Source: Paenimyroides tangerinum
GTDB lineage: Bacteria > Bacteroidota > Bacteroidia > Flavobacteriales > Flavobacteriaceae
Assembly (NCBI RefSeq): GCF_003865405.1
Contig: NZ_RQVQ01000017.1
Coordinates: 1-64,000 of the forward strand
Reading direction: 5' to 3'
DNA length: 64,000 nucleotides
In this document: piece by piece, positions 43,630-50,567 of the stretch
Position numbering within the stretch: position 1 is the first letter of the stretch
How the letters are laid out: each line of letters begins with the position of its first letter
Program-made: the position numbers and the translations under genes
Notes under the pieces: model-generated
The model's database searches: none
The model's input: the letters and a program-made list of their open reading frames with translations, nothing else
Told to the model about the DNA's origin: nothing

Positions 43630-44313
43630 TTATACAAATAATGTCACGATTTTACTACCTTTAAACTTCATTACCAATCGTTTAAGTAATGAAGATTTTT
43701 TTTGCATATTTTTTAAACGCTCTTTCGCTTTTGTTTTTTCTTCGATTTTGCGTTTTAATTCTTTTTCTTTTTCTGCTGGATCCCAAAGCATCGCCGTACA
43801 TAAACAATTGTTACGTTCTTTACTTTGTAAGATTTGGAAGTTTACACAAGAAGTACATCCTTTCCAGAATTCTTCATCTTGCGTTAATTCAGAATAAGGA
43901 ACTGGTTCGTAACCTAAATCCGAATTAATTTTCATTACCGCCAAACCAGTAGTCAATCCAAAAATTTTAGCATCTGGATATTTTTCACGTGAAAGCTTGA
44001 AAACTCGGTTTTTAATAGATTTTGCTAAACCACATTTTCTAAATTCCGGATTTACAATTAAACCTGAATTCGCTACGTAATTTCCGTGACTCCAAGTTTC
44101 GATGTAACAAAAACCTGCCCAGCGACCATCTTTATGAAGTGCGATTACCGATTTTCCTTCTTTCATTTTGTTTGCGACGTACTCAGGTTTTCTTCGGGCA
44201 ATTCCCGTTCCTCGAGCTTTTGCTGATTCAAACATTTCATCACAGATTTGCTCTGCGTAACCCATATGCGATTCATTCGCTGGTATGATAATAAAATCCG
44301 ATGGTTTATTCAT
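43630..44313 (-). CDS. GNAT acyltransferase, candidate N-acyl-glutamate synthase of the arginine operon
   Basis: 227 residues from ATG 44313 (MNKPSDFIIIPANES). GNAT core: YVANSGLIVNPEFRKCGLAK with the acyl-CoA loop (R-x-x-G-L-A). It is followed by a cysteine-rich stretch (GCTSCVNFQ, NNCLCTAML) that could bind a metal, and a Lys/Glu-rich helical tail (about 175-225). Since it is the first gene of the arginine operon, and no argA or argJ is present, it is the natural candidate for the first step, acylating glutamate. That assignment rests on context. Confidence 0.8.
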   Translation of the reverse strand: MNKPSDFIIIPANESHMGYAEQICDEMFESAKARGTGIARRKPEYVANKMKEGKSVIALHKDGRWAGFCYIETWSHGNYVANSGLIVNPEFRKCGLAKSIKNRVFKLSREKYPDAKIFGLTTGLAVMKINSDLGYEPVPYSELTQDEEFWKGCTSCVNFQILQSKERNNCLCTAMLWDPAEKEKELKRKIEEKTKAKERLKNMQKKSSLLKRLVMKFKGSKIVTLFV

Positions 44314-44437
44314 TTGGAAATTATGGCTGGTCAAAATAATCTGAACAAAACACACGTATAGTGTAATGTTTCAATTAATATTATTAATAAAATTGTTTTT
44401 GAATGTTTAGCTAAACTAAGCTGTTTATGCTAAAAGA

Positions 44438-44561
44438 GATTTCGAAAAGTGTTCGAAAATCAAGCCCTGGCCCTTATAGGCGAAAAGGGAGAAGTGGTAT
44501 TCACACAACGTCGCAACATAGCTTGGATGCTATATTGGTCGAATAAAATATTTGTGTGAAT
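44438..44561 (-). ncRNA. Structured 5' leader of the arginine operon
   Basis: In the transcript: P1 ATTCACACAA (44561-44552) pairs with TTGTGTGAAT (44508-44499), 10 bp; inside it, an extended hairpin TCG-CAA-ATAGC / GCTAT-TTG-CGA with loop ATCCAA; next CCCTT / AAGGG with a 9-nt loop; then GATTT-CGAA / TTCG-AAATC with one bulge, followed by TCTCTTTTAG. GC-richer than the surrounding DNA, and about 125 nt upstream of the GNAT start. I do not recognise a known riboswitch; it could be a riboswitch, an attenuator, or a separate small RNA from the same promoter. The rest of 44314-44894 is AT-rich, with a perfect GTTTAGCTAAAC palindrome at about 44405. Confidence 0.6.
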
Positions 44562-44596
44562 TGAAATCATTTCCTTTTAGATGAAATTTTATGATG

Positions 44597-44628
44597 CAAA
44601 GTTATCTAATATTTTTTTTAAAAAACAA
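44597..44628 (-). promoter_or_regulatory. Promoter of the arginine operon
   Basis: TTG (44628-44626), a 21-bp spacer, then TAACTTTG (44604-44597), matching the Bacteroidota consensus. Start of transcription would lie near 44590, giving a leader of about 275 nt. Confidence 0.75.
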
Positions 44629-44760
44629 GAAAAAAAGTTTTTTTTAACTTATACATACATTTGTAAATCAATAATTTACAAACATTTTTTTTTAACATCT
44701 AAATAAAAGCAACAAAGCTGTTGTTTGTGTTTTTTTAAAGAAATCATTTTTTTAAATATA

Positions 44761-44791
44761 AAAAAAACCGACATTCAAAAAAATATCGGCT
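44761..44791 (-). terminator. Terminator after the DUF4494 gene
   Basis: AGCCGATA / TGTCGGTT hairpin (two G.T pairs) with a T run on the minus strand. Confidence 0.7.
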
Positions 44792-44894
44792 TCAACTTAT
44801 ATATATTTTAATAATTTAAAAATTATTAACAAAAATTACGTTTTGAAATCACCAGTTTTAAAACATCATTTTAATGTTTTATTTTAAGAAAAGA

Positions 44895-45359
44895 TTAACC
44901 TATCAATTTTTCTTCAGAAACTTCTTCACCTTTAAAGAAAGGAAACACATCAACAATCGGCGATTCTGAAATTGCAGGAATCGTAAATTCACCCATTGTG
45001 TTTTGCATCACTTGCATGGTATTATCAAAAGCTTCTTTTACATCATTGGCTTGAATTAACAAATAAAAGCTCGTTTTACGCTCTTTACCACTTTCTTCAT
45101 CATAGGCTAAAAGAGAAACTTTAGACTTAAACCAACGATCAGAGTTTTCGAAATTATGAATCTCAGCAAAATTTGCTACTTTAATGTTTACAATTTTAAA
45201 TTCTTCAGTAACAAAAGCAGCCATTTCCGTATTAATTCTAGATTCCGCTTCGGTGAACGAAAGTGCATCAACCAAATAAGGTTCAGAAACTACTTTTTGA
45301 ACTCCACTTTCATCTATTTTTCTATATTTAACTTTGCATTCGTACCAAGTTGCACTCAT
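44895..45359 (-). CDS. DUF4494 family protein
   Basis: 154 residues from ATG 45359 (MSATWYECKVKYRKIDE); nine codons of upstream frame are ignored. The start, the SEPYLVDALSFTEAESR stretch and the repeated fold in the second half (FKSKVSLLAYDEESG) match DUF4494, a cytosolic family widespread in Bacteroidota with no known function. Lies upstream of the arginine leader with its own terminator. Confidence 0.82.
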   Translation of the reverse strand: MSATWYECKVKYRKIDESGVQKVVSEPYLVDALSFTEAESRINTEMAAFVTEEFKIVNIKVANFAEIHNFENSDRWFKSKVSLLAYDEESGKERKTSFYLLIQANDVKEAFDNTMQVMQNTMGEFTIPAISESPIVDVFPFFKGEEVSEEKLIG

Positions 45360-45470
45360 AATTACTTTAATTTTTAAGGAACGCAAATATAGATTTTAAA
45401 GAAAAAGTAATAGTTAAAAACAACAAATAGATATTCACAATTTGAAATATTGTGTCTAAAAGCCGGATAA

Positions 45471-45983
45471 CTAATAATGTATCAAAGCTTGTACATCATA
45501 ACCTTTTAATTTTTCTTTTCCGTTTAAGAAATCTAATTCCATTAAAAAATTACATTGTACGATTTCACCACCAGCACGTTCAATTAGTTTACAAACTGCA
45601 GCAGCAGTTCCTCCAGTTGCCAAAACATCATCGTGAAGCAAAACTTTTTCTCCAGGTTTTATCGCATCAATATGCATTTCTAAGGTATCTGAACCGTATT
45701 CTAATTCGTAAGATTCAGAAATAGTATCAAAAGGTAGTTTACGTGGTTTACGAACCGGAACAAAACCCGCATTTAATTCTTGAGCCAAAAGCGTTCCGAA
45801 GAAAAAACCTCTACTTTCTATGCCAACAACTTTATCTATTTTTTGTCCGTTTAATTTTCCTACTAATAACTTCAAAGCTTCTTTACGAGCTTCAATATCA
45901 TTTAAAAGTGGCGTAATATCTTTAAATCCAATTCCTTCTTTTGGGAAATTTTGAATATCTCTGATAAATGATTCTATTTTCAT
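45471..45983 (-). CDS. apt: Adenine phosphoribosyltransferase
   Basis: 170 residues from ATG 45983 (MKIESFIRDIQNFP). PRPP-binding motif LLHDDVLATGGTAAA, GIESRGFFFG, and RKPRKLPFDT. It salvages adenine to AMP. It follows the GT9 gene by six bases. Confidence 0.95.
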   Translation of the reverse strand: MKIESFIRDIQNFPKEGIGFKDITPLLNDIEARKEALKLLVGKLNGQKIDKVVGIESRGFFFGTLLAQELNAGFVPVRKPRKLPFDTISESYELEYGSDTLEMHIDAIKPGEKVLLHDDVLATGGTAAAVCKLIERAGGEIVQCNFLMELDFLNGKEKLKGYDVQALIHY

Positions 45984-45989
45984 AATCAA

Positions 45990-47018
45990 TTATTTTACAA
46001 TTTTATTAATTTGATTCACAACCATTTCTGGTAAAATCGTGCGCATAGCATTTTCGTAACCAGGTACAATTTTATTTCCGTAAATAGATGTTGGAATTAA
46101 CGGATATTGATTTCTGTCTGCGGTTAACGAATTTATTTCAGGTTGATTGAAAGGCACAAAACCTGCAAACGGATGGGTTTGCCCCCAAAGCGAAACCACC
46201 GGAATTCCGTACATAGCAGCAATATGTGCATTTCCAGAATCCATTGAAAGCATTACATCTAAATTTTGAATCACGATTAATTCTTCCTTAAAAGAAAGTT
46301 TTCCTGCCAAAACAAAAACATTATCAATTTGTTGTTGCATTTGGTTTAACAACTCAATTTCCTTGTTTCCTCCACCAAATAAAAAGATACGATAATTCTG
46401 ATTTTCTGACAAAATTCGAATCACTTCTTCCATTAAATCTTTTGGATAGACTTTAGAATCATATTGTGCAAAAGGTGCAATTCCAATCCATTTATGTTCT
46501 TTATTTTCGACTTTAGAAATAATGTCTTCGTTTAGAATTGGTTTAGTTGGAAAAATCGGATTTTGTAACGAAACATTAAATCCTAATTTCTGTAAGGTTT
46601 CTAAATGACGATTTACCATTGATTTTACTGGAGCAAAAACTTTATTTTCTGTACGAGTTAAGGCTTTTTTCTCATCGCGTCCTTTATCTGTAAAAGCAAC
46701 TTTTGTTCCTGATAAAGCAAAAAAAGTTCGAACAATTTTTGAACGTAAAACATTATGAAAATCGGCAAAATAATCAACTTTCAGCTTCTTTAAATCGGTA
46801 AACAATCGGTATAAACCTAAAAATCCTTTGTGCCGATTATTTAAATCAACAGCAAAAAATTCGACATTAGGAATATGATTGAAAAATGGCTTAAAAAACG
46901 GACGAGAAACCACGGTAACTTTCACTTCTGGATATTGCGAAACCAAAGCAGAAATAACCGGAACCGTCATTGCAACATCGCCCATTGCCGACAAACGCAT
47001 CATTACAATATGTTTCAT
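45990..47018 (-). CDS. Glycosyltransferase family 9 (heptosyltransferase-like)
   Basis: 342 residues with the GT9 layout: N-terminal RLSAMGDVAMTVPVISALV, and C-terminal nucleotide-sugar pocket SMDSGNAHIAAMYGIPVVSLWG. It probably adds a sugar to lipopolysaccharide core or a similar glycolipid at the inner face of the membrane. The start shares TAATG with the upstream membrane-protein stop, and DUF4254, its usual neighbour in Bacteroidota, lies just upstream. Confidence 0.88.
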   Translation of the reverse strand: MKHIVMMRLSAMGDVAMTVPVISALVSQYPEVKVTVVSRPFFKPFFNHIPNVEFFAVDLNNRHKGFLGLYRLFTDLKKLKVDYFADFHNVLRSKIVRTFFALSGTKVAFTDKGRDEKKALTRTENKVFAPVKSMVNRHLETLQKLGFNVSLQNPIFPTKPILNEDIISKVENKEHKWIGIAPFAQYDSKVYPKDLMEEVIRILSENQNYRIFLFGGGNKEIELLNQMQQQIDNVFVLAGKLSFKEELIVIQNLDVMLSMDSGNAHIAAMYGIPVVSLWGQTHPFAGFVPFNQPEINSLTADRNQYPLIPTSIYGNKIVPGYENAMRTILPEMVVNQINKIVK

Positions 47019-47317
47019 TATTCTGTAAATGCATTTAAAATGGTTATTGAAAATCGGATGAATGTGTTATATCCGTAAGCAAAAGAAAGCAGCGGAACTA
47101 CAATCATAAATAGGATTAAATATCTCCAAGGTTTGGAAGTTTTAGCACCAATTAATTTCACAAATGAATATAATAAAAGATAATAAACACTTAAAAAACC
47201 TAATGGCAAAAGAAAAACTTGTGCGTAAGGATTAAAGAACGACCAAATTACTGCACCAACAATCACCAATAAAATGGTAAATATTAAGATTGAAATGGTT
47301 TTTGAAATTTTTTCCAT
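47018..47317 (-). CDS. Small membrane protein, unknown
   Basis: 99 residues with three or four membrane helices (about 10-28, 33-52, 62-82). No motif recognised. Shares TAATG with the GT9 gene, so expression is linked. Confidence 0.65.
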   Translation of the reverse strand: MEKISKTISILIFTILLVIVGAVIWSFFNPYAQVFLLPLGFLSVYYLLLYSFVKLIGAKTSKPWRYLILFMIVVPLLSFAYGYNTFIRFSITILNAFTE

Positions 47318-47325
47318 AAATAAAA

Positions 47326-47352
47326 AAAGACTTTCCGATTTAGAAAGTCTTT
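47326..47352 (-). terminator. Terminator after the DUF4254 gene
   Basis: AAAGACTTTC / GAAAGTCTTT, perfect 10-bp stem, followed by T run on the minus strand. Confidence 0.85.
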
Positions 47353-47360
47353 CAAAGTTA

Positions 47361-47966
47361 CTATTTTTTGTTCTGATATAAAACAGGGTTTAAATCATCG
47401 TCGTTGTACATTTTCATTTGCTTGTACACTTTCATATATTTATCTCCGTTTTCGATATCAGAAATTAATTGACTGATAGAAGTGAACATGTCATTTTTTT
47501 GGTCTAATAACACGTCTAATTTCGCTTGACATTTAGCTCTATGTTCTTCAGAAGCTGTTTCACGAGTTGCTTCTTCGTTCATATGATAAATTTTTAAAGC
47601 TAAGATAGATAAACGGTCAATTGCCCAAGCTGGACTTTCTGTGTTGATTTTAGCATCTGCTTTTACAACAACATCTTTATATTTATCTAAGAAATAACCA
47701 TCAATATATTCGACCATATCTGTACGAACTTGGTTAGAAGCATCGATTTTACGTTTTAAATCTAAAGCTGCAATCGGATCAATTTGTGGATCACGAATAA
47801 TATCTTCATAATGCCATTGTACTGTGTCAACCCAGTTTTTTGCGTATAATAAATGTTCGATTGTTCCTTTTTCGTAAGGATTATTTATAGGCTGATAAAC
47901 ATCATCAAATTTGTGATAGTCAGCAATACTTTGCTCAAATATTGGAAATGCGAATTCTGCAAACAT
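47361..47966 (-). CDS. DUF4254 family protein
   Basis: 201 residues, all helical. The segments GTIEHLLYAKNWVDTVQWHY, EDIIRDPQIDP, and NTESPAWAIDRLSILALKIYH match DUF4254, often encoded beside GT9 heptosyltransferases in Bacteroidota. The function is unknown. A full promoter lies upstream. Confidence 0.85.
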   Translation of the reverse strand: MFAEFAFPIFEQSIADYHKFDDVYQPINNPYEKGTIEHLLYAKNWVDTVQWHYEDIIRDPQIDPIAALDLKRKIDASNQVRTDMVEYIDGYFLDKYKDVVVKADAKINTESPAWAIDRLSILALKIYHMNEEATRETASEEHRAKCQAKLDVLLDQKNDMFTSISQLISDIENGDKYMKVYKQMKMYNDDDLNPVLYQNKK

Positions 47967-47984
47967 GGTTAAAAATTTTATTTA

Positions 47985-48016
47985 CAAATATACTTTTTAT
48001 AACTTTATAAACTCAA
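47985..48016 (-). promoter_or_regulatory. Promoter of the DUF4254 gene
   Basis: TTG (48016-48014), 21-bp spacer, TATATTTG (47992-47985); consensus match, 18 bp before the ATG. Confidence 0.75.
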
Positions 48017-48034
48017 ATTTTTATACAAAAAACC

Positions 48035-48676
48035 ATGCATATTCACTATATATCAGAGCAGAATAGTATTCTAAATCACTTTTTAGCGCAACTTAGAGAT
48101 GTAAACATCCAAAAAGACAGTATGCGTTTTCGTAAAAACATCGAACGAATTGGTGAGATTATGGCTTATGAATTAAGTAAAACCTTACCATATCAAGAAG
48201 TTGCCGTACAAACCCCACTTGGGATTAAAAATACAACCACCATAAAGGACAATGTGGTTCTATGCTCAATTTTACGTGCAGGATTGGCACTTCATACTGG
48301 TTTTATGAACTTTTTTGATGATGCTGAAAATGGTTTTGTTTCTGCATCTAGAATTCACGGAAATAAAGAAATCAAAGTGGAATATCAAGCTGCTCCATCA
48401 TTTGAAGGAAAACATTTATTGTTATTAGATCCGATGTTAGCAACGGGTCATTCTTTAGTAGCGGTTTATAACAAATTGCTAACTGAAGAAACTCCAAAAG
48501 AAATCCATATTTGTGTGGTTATTGCTGCTCCAGAAGGAATTAAATATTTACAAGAAAACCTTCCGGATTATTGTCATTTATGGGTTGCAACTCTTGATGA
48601 TGGATTAAACGAAAAGAATTACATTATTCCTGGATTAGGTGATGCAGGAGATTTAGCTTACGGTGAAAAATTATAA
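48035..48676 (+). CDS. upp: Uracil phosphoribosyltransferase
   Basis: 213 residues: PRPP-binding LLLDPMLATGHSLVA (about 129-143), SILRAGLALHTGF, and the uracil-binding end YIIPGLGDAGDLAYG. It salvages uracil to UMP. It ends six bases inside the convergent gene at 48671. Confidence 0.95.
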   Translation: MHIHYISEQNSILNHFLAQLRDVNIQKDSMRFRKNIERIGEIMAYELSKTLPYQEVAVQTPLGIKNTTTIKDNVVLCSILRAGLALHTGFMNFFDDAENGFVSASRIHGNKEIKVEYQAAPSFEGKHLLLLDPMLATGHSLVAVYNKLLTEETPKEIHICVVIAAPEGIKYLQENLPDYCHLWVATLDDGLNEKNYIIPGLGDAGDLAYGEKL

Positions 48677-49600
48677 TTGCGTAATAAAAATCCAAATACT
48701 AATTCCAAGAACGCTTACCAAAGTTAATTCTTTCATCCAATTCTTTGCTAAGCGTTCCATATAATTTGCACCTAAAATAGAAAGTGGAAAGAAAGTGTAA
48801 ACTAATAAACTATTCATTTTGTGGTCAGAAAGTACATAAATCGAAACCCCTACTAAAAAGGACACAAGTAACAAATTATAGATTGCATGTAAACTTATAG
48901 GTAATTTCCTAATTTCTAAAACTTGAGAAAAAGCAAACAAACAAGCGATTGAAGTAAATAGTGCCAAAGCTATATTTTGATAAATATTTTCGAAATAAGT
49001 AAAATTAAAACTAACTACAGCGTGATCTTTCCAATAATTAATAAAAGAAATATCAGCATATAAAGTATAGGTATAAAACAAAATACTTACCGAAAACAAC
49101 GAAATGAAAGGAATAAACCAATTTCGATAATCTTCTGAAACAAACCAAAGAATCGCAAAATACAACAGAATTATAAAAAGAATACTCCAAAAATGAAATA
49201 AGGAAGCTACTAAAATCAAAAAAGCAGCGTCAAAAATCTTTTGTTTTACATCTCGTAACGAATGAAGTGAAAAAATCCTACGCAATGCCAGCAAAACAAA
49301 AAAATTGGCAACAATAACTTCATTATTATCTAGAATAGTAGAAAATAGGATAAAAAAACAAGTGTAAAAAAACAACGAATACAAATTTTGATTCGCTAAT
49401 TGATTTTTAAAAGTTATGAATTGAACCACAAAAACAGATAATCCCAAAACTAAAAACAAAATAATTTTATTAACCAAACTAAAACTACTTGTTGACCAAG
49501 AAAAATCAGTAAACAAATTCACTAAATACACCAATAACAGAGCTATGGTAATTAAAAAATAGTTGATTGGCCTGCTTTTAGAAAAAAGATTTGTTAACAT
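48671..49600 (-). CDS. Polytopic membrane protein (DUF6427-like)
   Basis: 309 residues, about nine or ten membrane helices and short loops. Position beside upp and general form fit the Flavobacteriaceae DUF6427 family, of unknown function. Convergent with upp and overlapping its stop. Confidence 0.7.
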   Translation of the reverse strand: MLTNLFSKSRPINYFLITIALLLVYLVNLFTDFSWSTSSFSLVNKIILFLVLGLSVFVVQFITFKNQLANQNLYSLFFYTCFFILFSTILDNNEVIVANFFVLLALRRIFSLHSLRDVKQKIFDAAFLILVASLFHFWSILFIILLYFAILWFVSEDYRNWFIPFISLFSVSILFYTYTLYADISFINYWKDHAVVSFNFTYFENIYQNIALALFTSIACLFAFSQVLEIRKLPISLHAIYNLLLVSFLVGVSIYVLSDHKMNSLLVYTFFPLSILGANYMERLAKNWMKELTLVSVLGISIWIFITQL

Positions 49601-49709
49601 GTATAATTTTTTTATTATTTATGTAAATAACTTGTTGATAAAATTATTACTTTTGTAGCAAAGTTACTATTTAACTTTTCTCAATCAGCAATTATTTAAT
49701 AACAATATT

Positions 49710-49943
49710 ATGTGGACATCTTTATTTGAAGGACTAGGTAGTTTTTTTACCGATTTTTTAATGGTACCATTTTTATGGCTATCTAAAGTAGAAAATGCAA
49801 ACTGGTGGTTAGGTAATATCATTACATTTATTTTCATCATCATTTCTATTATTGCATTCTTCTATTGGATTAAGCAATTACAAATTTTCGAAAAATCTGG
49901 CGAAGATGTGCAAGATACAACAGCACATTCTTTCTTAAAATAA
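49710..49943 (+). CDS. Small membrane protein (DUF6341-like)
   Basis: 77 residues: an amphipathic N-terminus (MWTSLFEGLGSFFTDFLMVP), one strong membrane helix (about 35-57), and a polar tail ending TAHSFLK. The form and position match the DUF6341 family of Flavobacteriaceae. A TACTTTTG element lies 55 bp upstream. Function unknown. Confidence 0.72.
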   Translation: MWTSLFEGLGSFFTDFLMVPFLWLSKVENANWWLGNIITFIFIIISIIAFFYWIKQLQIFEKSGEDVQDTTAHSFLK

Positions 49944-49950
49944 TATACCT

Positions 49951-49980
49951 AAGTCACGACGGAATCGTGACTTCTTTTTT
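49951..49980 (+). terminator. Terminator after 49710-49943
   Basis: AAGTCACGA / TCGTGACTT perfect hairpin and T run. Confidence 0.88.
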
Positions 49981-49991
49981 ATACAAAAATA

Positions 49992-50414
49992 ATGACAATT
50001 AAAACCTACCAATCATACAATTTCCCATTTGAACTAAAAAAAGAAATTGTCGATTTTTTATTCACGCATCTTGAACAATTTGGAGACAGTAAGGAAGTAA
50101 TCACTAAAGCACTAAATTACATTGTTGACAAGGGCGGACATTTAGTTCTTTGCCTTGAAAAAGAAGAGATAACAGGTGTTGCAGTAATTAATCACACACA
50201 CATGGATAGTTATATACCTGAAAACATTTTAGTTTATTTAGCAACTGATTTAAATCGTCGAAGAACTGGAATTGGAACTTTAATCATGAAAGAAGTTTTA
50301 GATGTTTGTAGAGGAAATATTCTTTTGAGAATTGACGCTCATAATCCAGCAATTAAACTTTACGAAAAATTCGGATTCACAAATCCATATTTAGAAATGG
50401 TTTTAAAAAGATAA
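49992..50414 (+). CDS. GNAT-family acetyltransferase
   Basis: 140 residues. Acetyl-CoA site: YLATDLNRRRTGIGTLIMKE (R-R-x-G-I-G-x-L), and the end LYEKFGFTNPYLEMVL. Substrate unknown. It has its own terminator. Confidence 0.82.
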   Translation: MTIKTYQSYNFPFELKKEIVDFLFTHLEQFGDSKEVITKALNYIVDKGGHLVLCLEKEEITGVAVINHTHMDSYIPENILVYLATDLNRRRTGIGTLIMKEVLDVCRGNILLRIDAHNPAIKLYEKFGFTNPYLEMVLKR

Positions 50415-50449
50415 ACACCTCATTAAGAAAAATAATTTCACAATCTTTC

Positions 50450-50487
50450 AAAGCTAACCTCATCATAAAAGGTTGGCTTTATTTTTT
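50450..50487 (+). terminator. Terminator after the GNAT gene
   Basis: AAAGCTAACCT / AGGTTGGCTTT hairpin (one G.T pair), then a T-rich run. Confidence 0.8.
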
Positions 50488-50567
50488 ACCAATATTTTAA
50501 CAAAAAAATCATATATTTATACATATTTTTAAAATTCAAAAAAACTAACCGATTTTAATATTAATTT

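Noticed and set aside
44438-44561. tRNA gene
   Set aside because: Stable hairpins but no cloverleaf, no T-loop GTTCGA-type sequence at the right place, and no CCA-like acceptor end.
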